From NCBI GenBank assembly GCA_024036415.1, contig JAMWET010003424.1:91001-155000 (forward strand): a DNA stretch of 64,000 bases. Direction: 5' to 3'. Below are positions 36,810 to 48,609 of the stretch, in pieces (position 1 is the first letter of the stretch; the number at the start of each line of letters is the position of its first letter). Below the pieces are notes generated by a model. That model was given only the letters and a program-made list of their open reading frames with translations. It did not search any database and was not told the origin of the DNA. This DNA comes from Prochilodus magdalenae. Lineage: Eukaryota > Chordata > Actinopteri > Characiformes > Prochilodontidae. The translations under genes and the position numbers were made by a program.

Positions 36810-38004
36810 CAGTAGCTCAGTAAGTGTAATGTGTTAGTGTACTGTAAGTAGTGTGTTGGTGTACAGTAACTCAGTGTAATGTGTTAGTGTACTGTAAGTA
36901 GTGTGTTGGTGTACAGTAACTCAGTGTAATGTGTTAGTGTACTGTAAGTAGTGTGTTGGTGTACAGTAACTCAGTGTAATGTGTTAGTGTACTGTAAGTA
37001 GTGTGTTGGTGTACAGTAACTCAGTAAGTGTAATGTGTTAGCATACTGTAAGTAGTGTGTTGGTGTACAGTAACTCAGTAAGTGTAATGTGTTAGTGTAC
37101 TGTAAGTAGTGTATTGGTGTAAAGTAACTCAGTAAGTGTAATGTGTTAGTGTACTGTAAGTAGTGTGTTGGTGTACAGTAACTCAATAAGTGTAATGTGT
37201 TAGTGTACTGTAAGTAGTGTGTTGGTGGACAGTAACTCAGTAAGTGTAATGTGTTAGTGTACTGTAAGTAGCGTGTTGGTGTACGGTAACTCAGTAAGTG
37301 TAATACGTTAGTGTACTGTAAGTAGTGTGTTGGTGGACAGTAACTCAGTAAGTGTAATGTGTTAGCATACTGTAAGTAGTGTATTGGTGTAAAGTAACTC
37401 AGTAAGTGTAATGTGTTAGTGTAATGTAAGTAGTGTGTTGGTGTACAGTAACTCAGTAAGTGTAATGTGTTAGTGTGCTGTAAGTAGTGTGTTGGTGGAC
37501 AGTAACTCAGTAAGTGTAATGTGTTAGTGTACTGTAAGTAGTGTGTTGGTGTACAGTAATTCAGTAAGTGTAATGTGTTAGTGTACTGTAAGTAGTGTGT
37601 TGGTGTGCAGTAACTCAGTAAGTGTAATGTGTTAGCATACTGTAAGTAGTGTATTGGTGTAAAGTAACTCAGTAAGTGTAATGTGTTAGTGTACTGTAAG
37701 TAGTGTCTTGGTGTACAGTAACTCAGTAAGTGTAATGTGTTAGTGTACTGTAAGTAGTGTGTTGGTGTACAGTAACTCAGTAAGTGTAATGTGTTAGTGT
37801 AATGTAAGTAGTGTGTTGGTGTACAGTAACTCAGTAAGTGTAATGTGTTAGTATGCTGTAAGTAGTGTGTTGGTGTACAGTAACTCAGTAAGTGTAATGT
37901 GTTAGTGTACTGTAAGTAGTGTGTTGGTGGACAGTAACTCAGTAAGTGTAATGTGTTAGTGTACTGTAAGTAGTGTGTTGGTGTACAGTAACTCAGTAAA
38001 TGTA
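36810..38004. repeat. 54-bp minisatellite, block 2 (about 22 copies)
   Basis: Same unit as block 1, separated from it by about 800 bp of unrelated sequence. The first units lack AAGT after CTCAG (50-bp form, about 36869-37020). Later units carry shared variants TTAGCATACTG and GTATTGGTGTAAAG. Confidence 0.97.
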
Positions 38005-39423
38005 AAAATCATACTACTGTTACTCTCCATACTTAAGTACATTTGAAGATAAATACTTTAGTTGGTTTGTGTGGACATGGAATGAAAATCTCGATTGATG
38101 AAAAGAACTCAACACAGGCGTCACAGTAATGAACACCTCGGATAACTAGATAATAAGGCTGACTATACCGTCTGTTACATCGACAGCAGTATTCTGTTGG
38201 GAAAGGAAAGGCCTGAAAGGGAGAATCGCATAGACATATGGAGAAGCTTGGGCACCTCTGGTCAAATGACATGTGTTAGTAGGTTAACACGTTTTTAAAA
38301 AGAACCACCCAGGTAAAATTAAGTATACTTCAATGTAGAAGAAATGAACTTTAATGTCCGCAAGTGTGTTTCAAGCACAATATTGTTCTGTCTAAATAAA
38401 TGTACAATATATCTACATATTACAAATTTAATGATTACAAGTACATTTGACCTCATATTAGTATATTAACTTGCAATTTACAAAATAAAGTGAATTTTAA
38501 CGTAATAGAAATGTACTTAAGTATAAAGTAAATAGTACAGCTAAATATAATTAGTTCTGTTCCAGTATATTATTACCAGCACTAATGATGTACAGTGCAT
38601 AGTATGTTGTTTCCCTTGTAACGGTACTTTTAGAAGTAAATATCATTAAATGATAATTATTTTAGTCATAATCAAGTTCATTTGTAATGAGATGTTTTAC
38701 TTTTCTACTTTAATTATAATATTGTTGCAGAGTAACAATAAATGGAGCGTAGAGGAGACAGCACTCAGGAGAGAATGCTTTAATGGTTGAAATCATTATA
38801 TTTTCGTTTTCATTTTCACTTATTCATCTTATTCATCAACTTAATGGTGCAGGAGGCACAAAACACCCTGGACAGACAGGCATTTAGCAGACGCTTATAT
38901 TCAGAGCGATTCCATTGCTGTTGGAAAATGTTCCCAGCTAGTATAAGCAGGTTAGAGTCTAAAACTCGCCATGAGCTCAGACACTGCCCGAACAAGGGCC
39001 AATGCTGATACGCAGAGAGAACAACACACAGACAGATCTAAAGCATAAGTGCACTACCTAGCAACCCCAACCCAGCGCTCCTATTCAACCTCTTTCGGAG
39101 TTTATTGGTATTTATTTTTGACACCCAGTATTTACAAATTGATCAGTGAGGTCAGCAGCTTCCCCATATACAGATTCAGTTTTGTCATAGTTGTGTCCTC
39201 AGCTGTATGAAGCTGTGATACAAAATATCTAGTCTCATACAACTTACCCTGTAACCTGTAGGTGATGATCCTGTCACAGATTACTTACCGGCCCGAACAG
39301 CATTAACATGATCAGACTGCTTGGGAGTATGAAGCTGTGCACAGATAAAACAGACATTACCTCACATCAATAAAGACAGATCGCAGCATCAACCTGAACC
39401 CTGTTTAAAAAGGTGTTGGTAAC
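38005..39423. other. intergenic with SINE fragment and a dispersed-repeat end
   Basis: At 38015-38060, ACTGTTACTCTCCATACTTA AGTACATTTGAAGATAAATA matches a second copy at about 55010-55050, so it is a dispersed family. At 38874-38925, CAGGCATTTAGCAGACGCTT is a fragment of the SINE body seen at 39548. Otherwise AT-rich with no gene. Confidence 0.6.
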
Positions 39424-39866
39424 ACGTTACACTACGTGTCGACTAACTAACATGAAGTAATGCATTAGTTAACATGAAGTAATAAATGAACAATGGCTAC
39501 GATGATTACTAATGTTAAGGAGACATGCACCAAGTACATGTTAAGTATTTACGGTATTTAGCTGACGCTCTTATCCAGAGCGACTTACAAGGTTAATCAT
39601 ATTACAGGTAGGCCAATGTAGTGTTAGGAGTCTTGCCCATGGACTCTTATTGCATAGTCACTCAGCCCAGGATTCGAACCCCAGTCTCCCACGTGTGGTG
39701 GTAGCTACTTGGTGGGTAGTGGTGTTATCCACTGAGCTACACCAAACACATAACAGTTGTTACCTGTTTACTTCACATGAATTAACCAGTGTTAAGGTAT
39801 TCCTTCATGTTAGCTAATGTGTTACTTCATGTTAGTTAGTCAACACTGAATGTAATGTCTGACCAA
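39424..39866. mobile_element. foldback/MITE-like element carrying a SINE
   Basis: Arms are inverted: GACTAACTAACATGAAGTAA (39441-39460) with TTAGTTAACATGAAG, against TGTTACTTCATGTTAGTTAG TC (39830-39851) with CATGTTAGCTAATG. The arms are about 45-60 bp. A SINE (39541-39752) occupies the middle. Confidence 0.65.
39541..39752 (-). mobile_element. tRNA-derived SINE inside foldback element
   Basis: Minus strand has A box TAGCTCAGTGG (39739-39729) and B box GGTTCGAATCC (39680-39670), both close to RNA polymerase III consensus. The body ends ...GTCGCTCTGGATAAGAGC GTCAGCTAAATA. Another copy lies at 44480-44667 and a fragment at 38874-38925. Confidence 0.85.
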
Positions 39867-41051
39867 CATCAAGTGTTGTGTGTTATAATTGATAATTGTT
39901 CCAGCTGGACCGTCAAAAAAGTCAAATATGGTCCGTATGTTATTAGTATGATTACCAGAGAACTATAAATCAATACAGAAAATGAGAAATGTATAGATTG
40001 CTGATTCATTTTAATGGTAGACTGTTTTTTATGGCTATCAGGTGAATTTCTACAGCTGAAAGACTGTTTAGTGTTTACTCTCTGTAAAGGGTAATACCTA
40101 TTAATGTATGCTAATGCTCAGGGAGGTAGCAGGCAGCAGGGCTGTCTGTGAACACTGCATTAATAATGAAGTAATTTGCTTATTAATTGGACTCTTATTA
40201 GACTCTAAGTAGTAATAAGAGCCTTTCAAGAATTTTGAACGTCTTTATTGGAAACAGACTAAGATGAATATGTGTATGATCATCTAACCATGCAATGCAT
40301 GTCATTTCATGAAGACTAGACTGTAGGCGAATCATATTAAGATGACCAAGAACCTTAGAATTTAAGAACCCCCTATATTACCGAAGAGGTTCTGACTTTC
40401 TTCAGCCACCTCACTAACACTTTCATTTGGAGTTGTGAGAGGTCGCATTTAACCCTTTACGCTCCCAGGCTTAATATTCAGTAGCTCTGTTGACTACGGT
40501 GTGAACTGTCACCATATAGAAGTGTGTAGTATGGAAGTGTGGACCTGGAGAAGTTTGTTGTAGTAAGCAGAGTATAACCAGCGGTCCGGGACTTCCTGTA
40601 CATTTGAGATTAGGGATTGTGCCATGATGATACATTCAGGTGTTTGTGAAAAGGCAGAGCCTGACTATTTTGACTGGTTAAAAAAGAAAAAGAAAAGGCA
40701 CAGGGTGACACGGGTGTCCCGATAACATCCGGGACTTGTTTGGTGAATGTTTACAAAGCTTAAAATATTCCCCGGCCCCGAGCGCATTGTGGCACTGTGA
40801 TGTGTACATGTTGGCATTGTAAGGGTCCATCAGTCCCCAAAAGGAAAAGACTTGCCACCCACAGACACAGATAAGATTAATTATGATAATATATTTCTTT
40901 CCCCCTTTGTTATCGTAATGAATGGCCCCCAAACTTTTCTCCAGGCGTCTTTGTTTGTGCTCCTTTAACAGTGGTTTTGTTGGGGGGCGGGGGGCAAAGC
41001 GAGCAGGTGGCAAGAAATCAGCCCTTTGTTTTTTGTGTTTCTTTAAGAGGA

Positions 41052-41082
<31 letters not shown>

Positions 41083-41143
41083 TATATATATAAATATAAG
41101 TATAGAGAAACAGAAGCAGAGAAACAAGTGAATTTTAATTTTT
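39867..41143. other. intergenic, no gene seen
   Basis: Ordinary sequence with a TA/CA run at 41052-41093. No conserved reading frame recognised. Confidence 0.65.
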
Positions 41144-41237
41144 TTAGCATATCTGCAACATATAATGATGAACCATGGAAGGAACCATGTTATGTAGTCT
41201 GTTTATTGCTTATATAGGTAAAAAATGTTATGTCATG

Positions 41238-41314
<77 letters not shown>

Positions 41315-41319
41315 CACAG

Positions 41320-41408
<89 letters not shown>

Positions 41409-41459
41409 TACATACATATATATATATATATATACACATATATACATACATATACATAT

Positions 41460-41540
<81 letters not shown>

Positions 41541-41623
41541 GACACCATATTTGACCTATATAAGCAATAAACAGACTACTTAACATGGTTCATTATCATC
41601 ATTATATTTTGCAGATATGCTAA
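41144..41623. repeat. foldback element with TA/CA microsatellite core
   Basis: Left arm 41144-41240 and right arm 41532-41623 are near-perfect inverted copies (TTAGCATATCTGCAACATA ... GTCTGTTTATTGCTTATATAG against CTATATAAGCAATAAACAGAC ... GCAGATATGCTAA). The core, 41239-41533, is TA with CA, CATA and CAGA interruptions. Arms about 90-97 bp. Confidence 0.9.
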
Positions 41624-44425
41624 GTAAATCTTCATGGTGCCATGGTTTCAATGGTACAGTTGTATATTTATTTTGATAGTTATTTAATAGTATAGCTCTA
41701 TAAATATATATTAAGTATATAAGTACAGTACATTTTTATATTTAGTATACAAAGTACATAGTATATTGAAAATAGCTTTCAGTGCATTAATCAGGATTAC
41801 AAGGAAGTAAACTAAGCAAGCATAGTAGCATAGTCAGTGAGCTTTGCTCCATCCTGGGGTGGCTTAGAGAAAGTATTGGGGTATGAGGTGTTGGACAAAG
41901 TTATTATAAATGAACTGATGATGATTATGGGTCGCATACTGCATTGCTAAAAAAGAAACTCAGGATGAAAGTTAAAAGTATATAGTGGTGCCACCATGAA
42001 ATCCATCAATAACATCCACATCATCTATGTATTGAATATAGAATATATATTGATATCTGCCTTTCCAAATCATCTAAAACTATATTTTTAATATAGTATT
42101 GTATTTGTATTGTATTTGTATTGTATTTTATTGTATGTCCAAAGCTTGAACATGTGTAATTATATTAATAGAATTATTTTGAATATAATTTGAATTGATA
42201 ATTAATTTATGTATTTGAACTCAATCTTGTCCCGAGATCATTTCATGAGTTTGTGTGTTTCAAAAGCGTAAGTTATTAAAAATGACGTTACTCATTTTCT
42301 ACATACGAACTGACATTGTAACTGTCAATGGCGGTTCAACTTTGGACTACGCTCGTTAACGCTTGTTGTTTTGTTTGCCACTGCAGAAGAGGACTGGAAA
42401 TGTGAGCTTTAGGTGGAAATAAAAAAAATCAACAAAAAATAAAGAAATAAAATCCCAGTCATCCGGCTAGGCTTACAGAACCATGAATCAGAACCCGAAA
42501 AAGGTCATGAGCAGAGTAAACATAGGAGAGATATAAAGCTTGGCCATTTACAGGACACGTCAGTAAACAGACAGCTTTCTTCTCATTGCGGCAGTGCAGC
42601 AGTCACCCGAGCTGAACAACAGCTTAAACAGCGTTCGTGTGTTTGGGTCCATTGTGTGGCGATCTGTGTGTGTGTGTATTCATTTCAAAGCCCAACAGCG
42701 GCTTGCATGTCTTTGAGGTTATACGCCCTTACAGGCCACACATCCTGCATACTGTCTTTGTCTGGTGGTAAGAAAGTACTAATTGTTAAGTATGTGTGCG
42801 CTGGAGGTGGGCGTGAGGGGTGTTTTTCAAAGAGGGAGGCTTGCGGGGGACGCGGTGTCTCAAAAGGCGGTTGAGAAAGAGAGGAAATTCGTTTGGGCCT
42901 TGAGAACACAGAAGACAAATTGAGGAAGCGTTCTGTTAATGTGCAGGGGTCAGCCGCAAACACGCAGGTTTTCTGCCACTTGGGTGGCCCGGGCAGTCTC
43001 ACACCCTGAACCACGCTCAGCCCTGGAGCCTAGCATCAACCTCCCACCCCCCTACCTTCCTTTAACCACACACACACACACACACATATCTACACCACCC
43101 ACCCCAAAAAAACCCACACCACACACACACAGGGTCCCTCACAGCAGAGGTGTTGGCCACTGTCGTTTGGTCAATCCAGGCCACCCCCTCCTCCTTTCAG
43201 CACTGCGGCATCCCTCTCTCAGACTGGCGGTAGATATCTGGACCCGCTCCATGTTCATATTTATACGACACTCCGTTTGATTTATGACACCTCAAGCTTT
43301 CACAAGTGCCACTGCACTTACAGCACTTAACTGCCATTCACACCCGCTTTGCCACCGGCCTATTACGTCTGCTGGAAGAGTGGGCGAGCTGCAGGCCTTT
43401 GCTGAGGGGGATGCTTGTCTTCCATGGTTCATGGTCTTAATATTATTCTTCATAGCAAATCTTCAAAAACCTGCAGATTTACGGGACCCGTACTGGAACA
43501 CCTGAGCTGTGTAATCTAGATACTGAACACCTCTACTGTAAGCTGTATGGCTGTTTTAGCTACCTGCACTGTACACTGTTATATATACACAGATATACAC
43601 CTACTGTTTACAACCACATACGGAATTCCACACCTGGCTACCTCAACACACTGTGTTATGCAAAATGCACACTTACACTAGGCTATATTTTGCTGTACTG
43701 CATATGCTAACTGCTACGTTTGCACCAGCAGGAGGGTGGCCACATTCATAACCCCAAAAGGATCATAAGGGATGGGGTCTAAAATCATAACCTAACCTCT
43801 ATAACACATACATGATTGCTTTACTCCCCTAATTAGGTGGAATGGACTGGAAAGGAATGGTCAGATGGGTGTTTACTCATTGACTAGCATTTAATGGGCT
43901 GACCTGCGGTTAGCCGGTTGGTGAGTCACAAAGTCACAAGACCTAGCTAAACCAATGAAATGCAAGACATTTCAAGACATCCCGAAAGAGGACTACTAGG
44001 CATACGCACAAATACTGAGGTGGACGAAGGACTGGGAGTTGAAAAACCCGACTGTCCGGCCTTAAACCGGGTGTATGGCCACCCTAACCAGTAGTCCCAT
44101 CAACCTCAGTCCTAATAACATTCTGACACACTCGCACATCTGTTTTACTGTCTATGCACATACTGTGTTGTGTCCTTTTCCTTAGGACTGTATGTTTACT
44201 ACTGTATCATTTGGCGGTTTTTGGATTTCATACAGAAACAGAAACATACAGATACAGAAATCTTCTTCTCATTGGGCCTAGTGGGCGAGCTAGCTAGCAG
44301 CTGACTTCTTAGGGTCATGAGCAATTGTCAAGCTTACTGCCCGTGTGCGTAAAATCTTCCTGGCTTCTCCAACATTATTAGTGCATGGTGTTAAGTCACT
44401 ATTATTGACCAGAGTTTACATTTCT
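41624..44425. other. intergenic, no gene seen
   Basis: AT-rich to about 42500, then ordinary. A CA run lies at 43067-43086. Sequence near 43540-43690 (CTGCACTGTACACTGTTATA) resembles the LINE-tail insert at 47680-48288 and may be a relative. No exon recognised. Confidence 0.6.
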
Positions 44426-45010
44426 TGCCTGCAAGTAACTCATTACATCATTTTGGGGGATATTAAGTTGTCCCTATGTCCTTTACACTTATGGCTCTTA
44501 CCCAGAATGACTTACAGGCTTATTTGCATTACAGGCAGGCCAATGCAGTGTTCGGAGCCTTGCCCAATTGGTGTGGAACAGCATTTGTTACCTAGACTGG
44601 AACCCCTTCTCCCACATGGGGTGGTAGCTCTCTGGCGGGTAATGGTTTTATCCGCTGAGCCACACATACAGTACATTCTATTACTAGACATTGCGCAGCC
44701 AGCCACTTCAGCAAAGCACATCTAGATCAAACATTGGCCACTTAACGTCCAAGTAACTCATTACATTACTTTTGGGTCATACTGGATTCTGCCTATACCA
44801 CACGTACAGTCCATTACTAGACACTGCACAGCCAGGCACTCCAACAAAGCACATCTAGATCAAACAGTGGCCCCTCACGTCCAAGTAACTGATTATATTA
44901 CTTTGGGTCATATTGGATCGTGCCTATATCATGTACACAGTGCATTCTATGACTAGACGTCGCACATCCAGCCAGCCCAGCAAAGCACATCTAGATCAAA
45001 GAGTGGCCAT
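44426..45010. repeat. about 130-bp tandem repeat (3 plus a partial copy) around a SINE
   Basis: Units contain TTACTAGACA...CAGCCA, GCAAAGCACATCTAGATCAA A and GTCCAAGTAACTCATTACAT TAC. Copies at about 44664-44798, 44799-44925 and 44926-45010 (partial). A further partial at 44430-44475 precedes the SINE copy at 44480-44667. Confidence 0.8.
44480..44667 (-). mobile_element. tRNA-derived SINE, older copy
   Basis: Same family as 39541-39752. Minus strand A box TGGCTCAGCGG is intact; the B box has decayed (GGTTCCAGTCT). Confidence 0.75.
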
Positions 45011-46780
45011 AATAGCACAACCCTACAACCTAAACTGTTAAGCAGCGATCAATATAACGGCACGACAGCCGCGTGGTCTGATACTAGTGGGTCAGTATCT
45101 TCCTCTACTCTCAGTCATCCTCGGCTGGAAGCTCCCCAGAGGCTGTAAGCTGGGCCTGATATATGAGCTGCTGGCTGACATCTGAACTCAAGCCCTGGAA
45201 AACACAAGCATCTGTCACGTTGGGCCCAGAGGGTGGGGACTGACACTGAGCACAGCGCCGGCGAAACTCCCGAGTCCGATAACCACAGGGACTCCTGCTC
45301 CGGGACGTTCTGTCTAAATATACAAACCTTTCTCGCTCAAATGACCTCCCTCTGCTTGGAGGTCCGGCAGGGAGAAGGGCAGAGGGCACGGCTTCCCATT
45401 AGCTAGCACACAAACAAGAAAACAACACATGGTGCACGTTAGCTGCTATCAGGATGAGAGGCCATGGACCTGAGGGTTTGACTGCGAGGAGCTCGGCTCT
45501 ATGGAGTAGTGTAGCGTCGTGCATGTTATGCATTACAACAGATTAGGATTACTCTTGGTTCGGAATCGGACTTGTGTCAGTACACAGTCTCCCAACAGAC
45601 ACTATGGAGGAATGTATTTGTGGGTGGCACATGAGTAAGCCAGTTGATGGGAGTCTCTTGTTCTCCACATTCACATTGGCTCCTTTGTTTGATCAGTTTC
45701 TGAAACATCTGAAACATCTGCCAACGTGTGAATGTAGGTATTTCTCTGGGCCTTAGGGCCAATGATCCGGCTCTCCTGGGACAACACACTGGACCGTTAA
45801 TCTGAGTCGATTCTCACCAGCAAGGCTAATGAACTGTCGAAGACATAGAGTTGGAAGAAGCCCAGCTTTGGGGGGGGTGGGGGGAGTGGGAAGGGAGGAC
45901 AAAAGGCACAGCAATATGCTCATAAATATTCTTATAAGTTTATGGATTTAGAGAGAGAGACAGTAGAAAGTCAGGGGAAGAGGAGAGATGTCATGGGTAA
46001 TTACTTCAGCATGTTCAAAAACAAAAGCTGCGAAGGAAGAGGGAGGCAAGGGCCGGGAAGACAAAGAGCTCATGAGCATTTCACTGGTGACACTAAACGA
46101 CTCGGATTTGGCCGTAGAAGCGGCGAGAAGAGTGAGAAATCAGCCAGAATGGCTTCCGGAGACTCTGCATCCTTCCAGACTGAGAGAACCAACTTCAGGC
46201 CTGTAATTTAGGAGCAAAGGAATGTCATAAATCTTCGACAGCAAGCAGAGAAAAATCTTTAAGATGACTCCTTTCTAGTATTCCTCCGCCTGTGGAGTGA
46301 GGGAGAGAAAGAGAGAGGGTGTGAGTGAGAGACTAGTAGTTAGGCTCTCACTGGGTGGTCCATTGCCCCACCTCTTTGTGTACAAATAAAGTTAACCCTA
46401 TTGTGGTTATCTGTTGCTTCTGACAGCAGGGCACGCAGTCTCACTCATGGTGGTCATGCAGAGGGCCACTAAGAACCCCGCTGGTCAAACACCACCAACA
46501 GCTCTCTAAAGCCAACACCGCACCACCAACAATTTAGTGTTTTTAAAGACCACCTTTAACCAGCGTTCTAAAAGCACCTCCATGCAGCACTGTTGACCAC
46601 CAATGACCACCATTAAGATGTAACCAACAGTTCCAGTAAGACTCTGGACAGTCCAGCCCTAGTGCTATGTACCTAAAAAAAAAGAATGAAGGCAAAAAAA
46701 TATTATATTTAATTATATTTATATTTATATTTTATATATATATATATAGTGTGTATAGATACATCTGTGGATGCGTTGGG
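45011..46780. other. intergenic, one weak coding candidate
   Basis: Contains the GLI nonamer at 46352 and an open minus-strand frame, 45389-45111, whose end (after TGTGTTTTCCAG, reading GLSSDVSQQLIYQAQLTASG, then ELPAEDD and stop) looks like a possible terminal exon. I do not recognise it as a known protein. Nothing else seen. Confidence 0.4.
46352..46360 (-). promoter_or_regulatory. GLI consensus site between ptch2 and eif2b3
   Basis: Plus strand TGGGTGGTC, i.e. GACCACCCA on the minus strand, about 16.5 kb upstream of the ptch2 start and 2.2 kb beyond the eif2b3 3' end. Motif match only. Confidence 0.35.
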
Positions 46781-47060
46781 ACACATCATCAGTGATGTTT
46801 CCTGAGATCCTTGGGTGTTTCGGGTCTCGCAACATCAGACACCCTCCCCCAGGCGACCCAGCCAGGGCTGATCAGACCCCGACTTGTGTCCCAGTAGCAA
46901 TAGCCCACATTTCGGACCTTTTGATCCAGATCCACCTCGACGCTCGCTCTGCAGCCTCTGCAGTGGATGGCTTTCCTCTTTGCAGCGCCTGTAATGCCAA
47001 GGAGGGTATAGCTCTTGCATAGGGAGCGGGCCGCAAAGCCTCGGCATCCACAATATATAT
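46781..47060 (-). mobile_element. possible retrotransposon-derived segment
   Basis: The sequence around 46840-47045 (for example CCGACTTGTGTCCCAGTAGC and CCTGTAATGCCAAGGAGGGT) resembles a segment I believe recurs in fish genomes, and its minus frame has a Cys/Arg-rich stretch. Assignment is weak. Confidence 0.3.
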
Positions 47061-47198
47061 ATATATTGCTTGTTATTGGCCAGCTGCTGTTTGCATGGCT
47101 CATCATAATAAATGATGGAAATTTGACTGTTACCACAACAACTGCGCAAATATAAAAGCAATAGTAGACAAACAATCGTTCCGAGAGGAAAATCAATT

Positions 47199-47340
47199 CC
47201 TAATTTCATAACGGATGGACCAACAGACATGAATGGAAACCGCTGGGGGGAGAAAGTCTGGTTCCGGTGACTTCCATTGAAGTTAAATGAGGATTTTGGC
47301 CTCTCCTGTAAAATTGGCATTTTGAAGAATACCTCATCGC
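47199..47340 (-). mobile_element. MITE fragment, same family as 61596-61845
   Basis: Plus strand TGACTTCCATTGAAGTTAAA, then TTTTGGCCTCTCCTGTAAAA, matches the reverse complement of the element at 61596-61845 (about 61620-61755). Lies directly beside the Tc1 relic copy C. Confidence 0.7.
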
Positions 47341-47679
47341 TGTACCTGACTGACCCAACAGCCACGACTGCGGACATTCAACAAGCGGTGATGTCCTCCA
47401 TGAGTCATCCAGAAGGTCTGGTGTCACTCCACCTCCACCCCTACTGCAGGAACTGTGTTTGAATGTTCAAGCTGCATGGGATGGATGATCACAGGACATC
47501 ATTAGGAACCTCTACACCTCCATGCCGAGACGCCTGGCATGCTGCATTTACAAAAAACACATACTGAGGGACAGACTTCTGTATGTGTAGCTTAATAAAT
47601 TTTGTCCATCAGTCTAAATGTATCTTAATTTATTGTTCCTGGTAACCTTTACCTTCCTTCCCAATAGCACTGCAATGCT

Positions 47680-48294
47680 GATTTCTAGTTCCACTACCTC
47701 ACAGGACTGTTTGCACCACACTTTAACTCAACCTGTATACTTGAACATCCAGCTGTGTTTTTATTTTGTTCTTATTTATCTATATTTATTTATCTATACT
47801 GAACATCTGTACAAAGCAATTTGGCTGTTACTGAACATTAAGCTGCTATTTTCCCACCTGCACTGTACACTTTATATATCCATACTGTTTAAACCACATA
47901 CTTACTGATACTGCGCTACTCTTTGCACATGTCCTGTACACATACTGTACTGTACTGTACACATACTGTACTGTACTATACACATACTGTACTGTACACA
48001 TACTGTACTGTACTATACACATACTGTACTGTACTATACACATACTGTACTGTACACATACTGTACTGTACTATACACATACTGTACTGTACTGTACTGT
48101 ACACATACTGTACTGTACTGTACTGTTCACACACATTGTTTTTGTCTATTTGTCTTTGCACTACACTATATGTATATATATATACATACATTCTTCAACT
48201 GCACTGGAGAAGGAGCCTGACCGTGTTTCGTTATACTGTACAACCCAATATTGGTATAATGACAATAAAGTTGAATTTAATTGAATTGAATGCT
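47680..48294 (+). mobile_element. nested non-LTR insertion with AATGCT target duplication
   Basis: Bounded by AATGCT at 47674-47679 and again at 48289-48294. The 3' end reads GACAATAAAGTTGAATTTAA TTGAATTG, a LINE-type tail preceded by ACCGTGTTTCGTTATACTGT. Likely a 5'-truncated non-LTR retrotransposon on the plus strand. It contains the CTGTA microsatellite. Confidence 0.75.
47938..48125. repeat. CTGTACTGTACACATA microsatellite
   Basis: Tandem pieces of CTGTACTGTA(C/CTATA)CACATA with units of roughly 14-25 bp, lying inside the nested retrotransposon. Confidence 0.9.
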
Positions 48295-48609
48295 ACACCT
48301 CCTTCTGGGTGCAGCTATTCCTTTGACAATGATTGGACGTGAAGGTGACTTGTTTAAGTTTGTTACCATTTCCCACTTTAGTAAACTGAACGCATGAATT
48401 CCTTTCCAACGCTTGTTGCCACCAAACGTGTTCTGACTGATCAATCAAATACATTAGGAGGTGAGGTCAGGTGCATACGGTGGCTTTCTCACAGCTTTAA
48501 ATGACAATAAATGTTCGATATACTTTATCAGTGTGAAGGTGAAGTGTGTGGAACCGACTGTGTTGCTGATACAGTATACCCGAATGGAAAACGCGGACAA
48601 CATAAATGA

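Larger units (their letters stand above)
47400..48315 (+). mobile_element. Tc1-family transposon relic, copy C, split by a nested insertion
   Basis: Inverse orientation to copies A and B. GGTGTCACTCCACCTCCACC, GCATGGGATGGATGATCACA and CTTCTGTATGTGTAGC match their reverse complements. The element breaks at 47679 and resumes at 48295 with ACACCTCCTTCTGGGTGCAG. Rejoining the flanks restores the order seen in copy B. The reading frame is broken. Confidence 0.75.

Noticed and set aside
34408..38004. CRISPR-like or spaced repeat array
   Set aside because: The units are head-to-tail with no variable spacers, in a vertebrate genome; it is a minisatellite.
41175..41586. 100-130 codon ORFs on both strands
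   Set aside because: They are translations of TA/CA microsatellite and its inverted arms, with only Y/I/H/T residues.
45942..46211. 89-codon plus-strand ORF as a small gene
   Set aside because: Basic, low-complexity composition, no acceptor or donor of note and no recognisable similarity.
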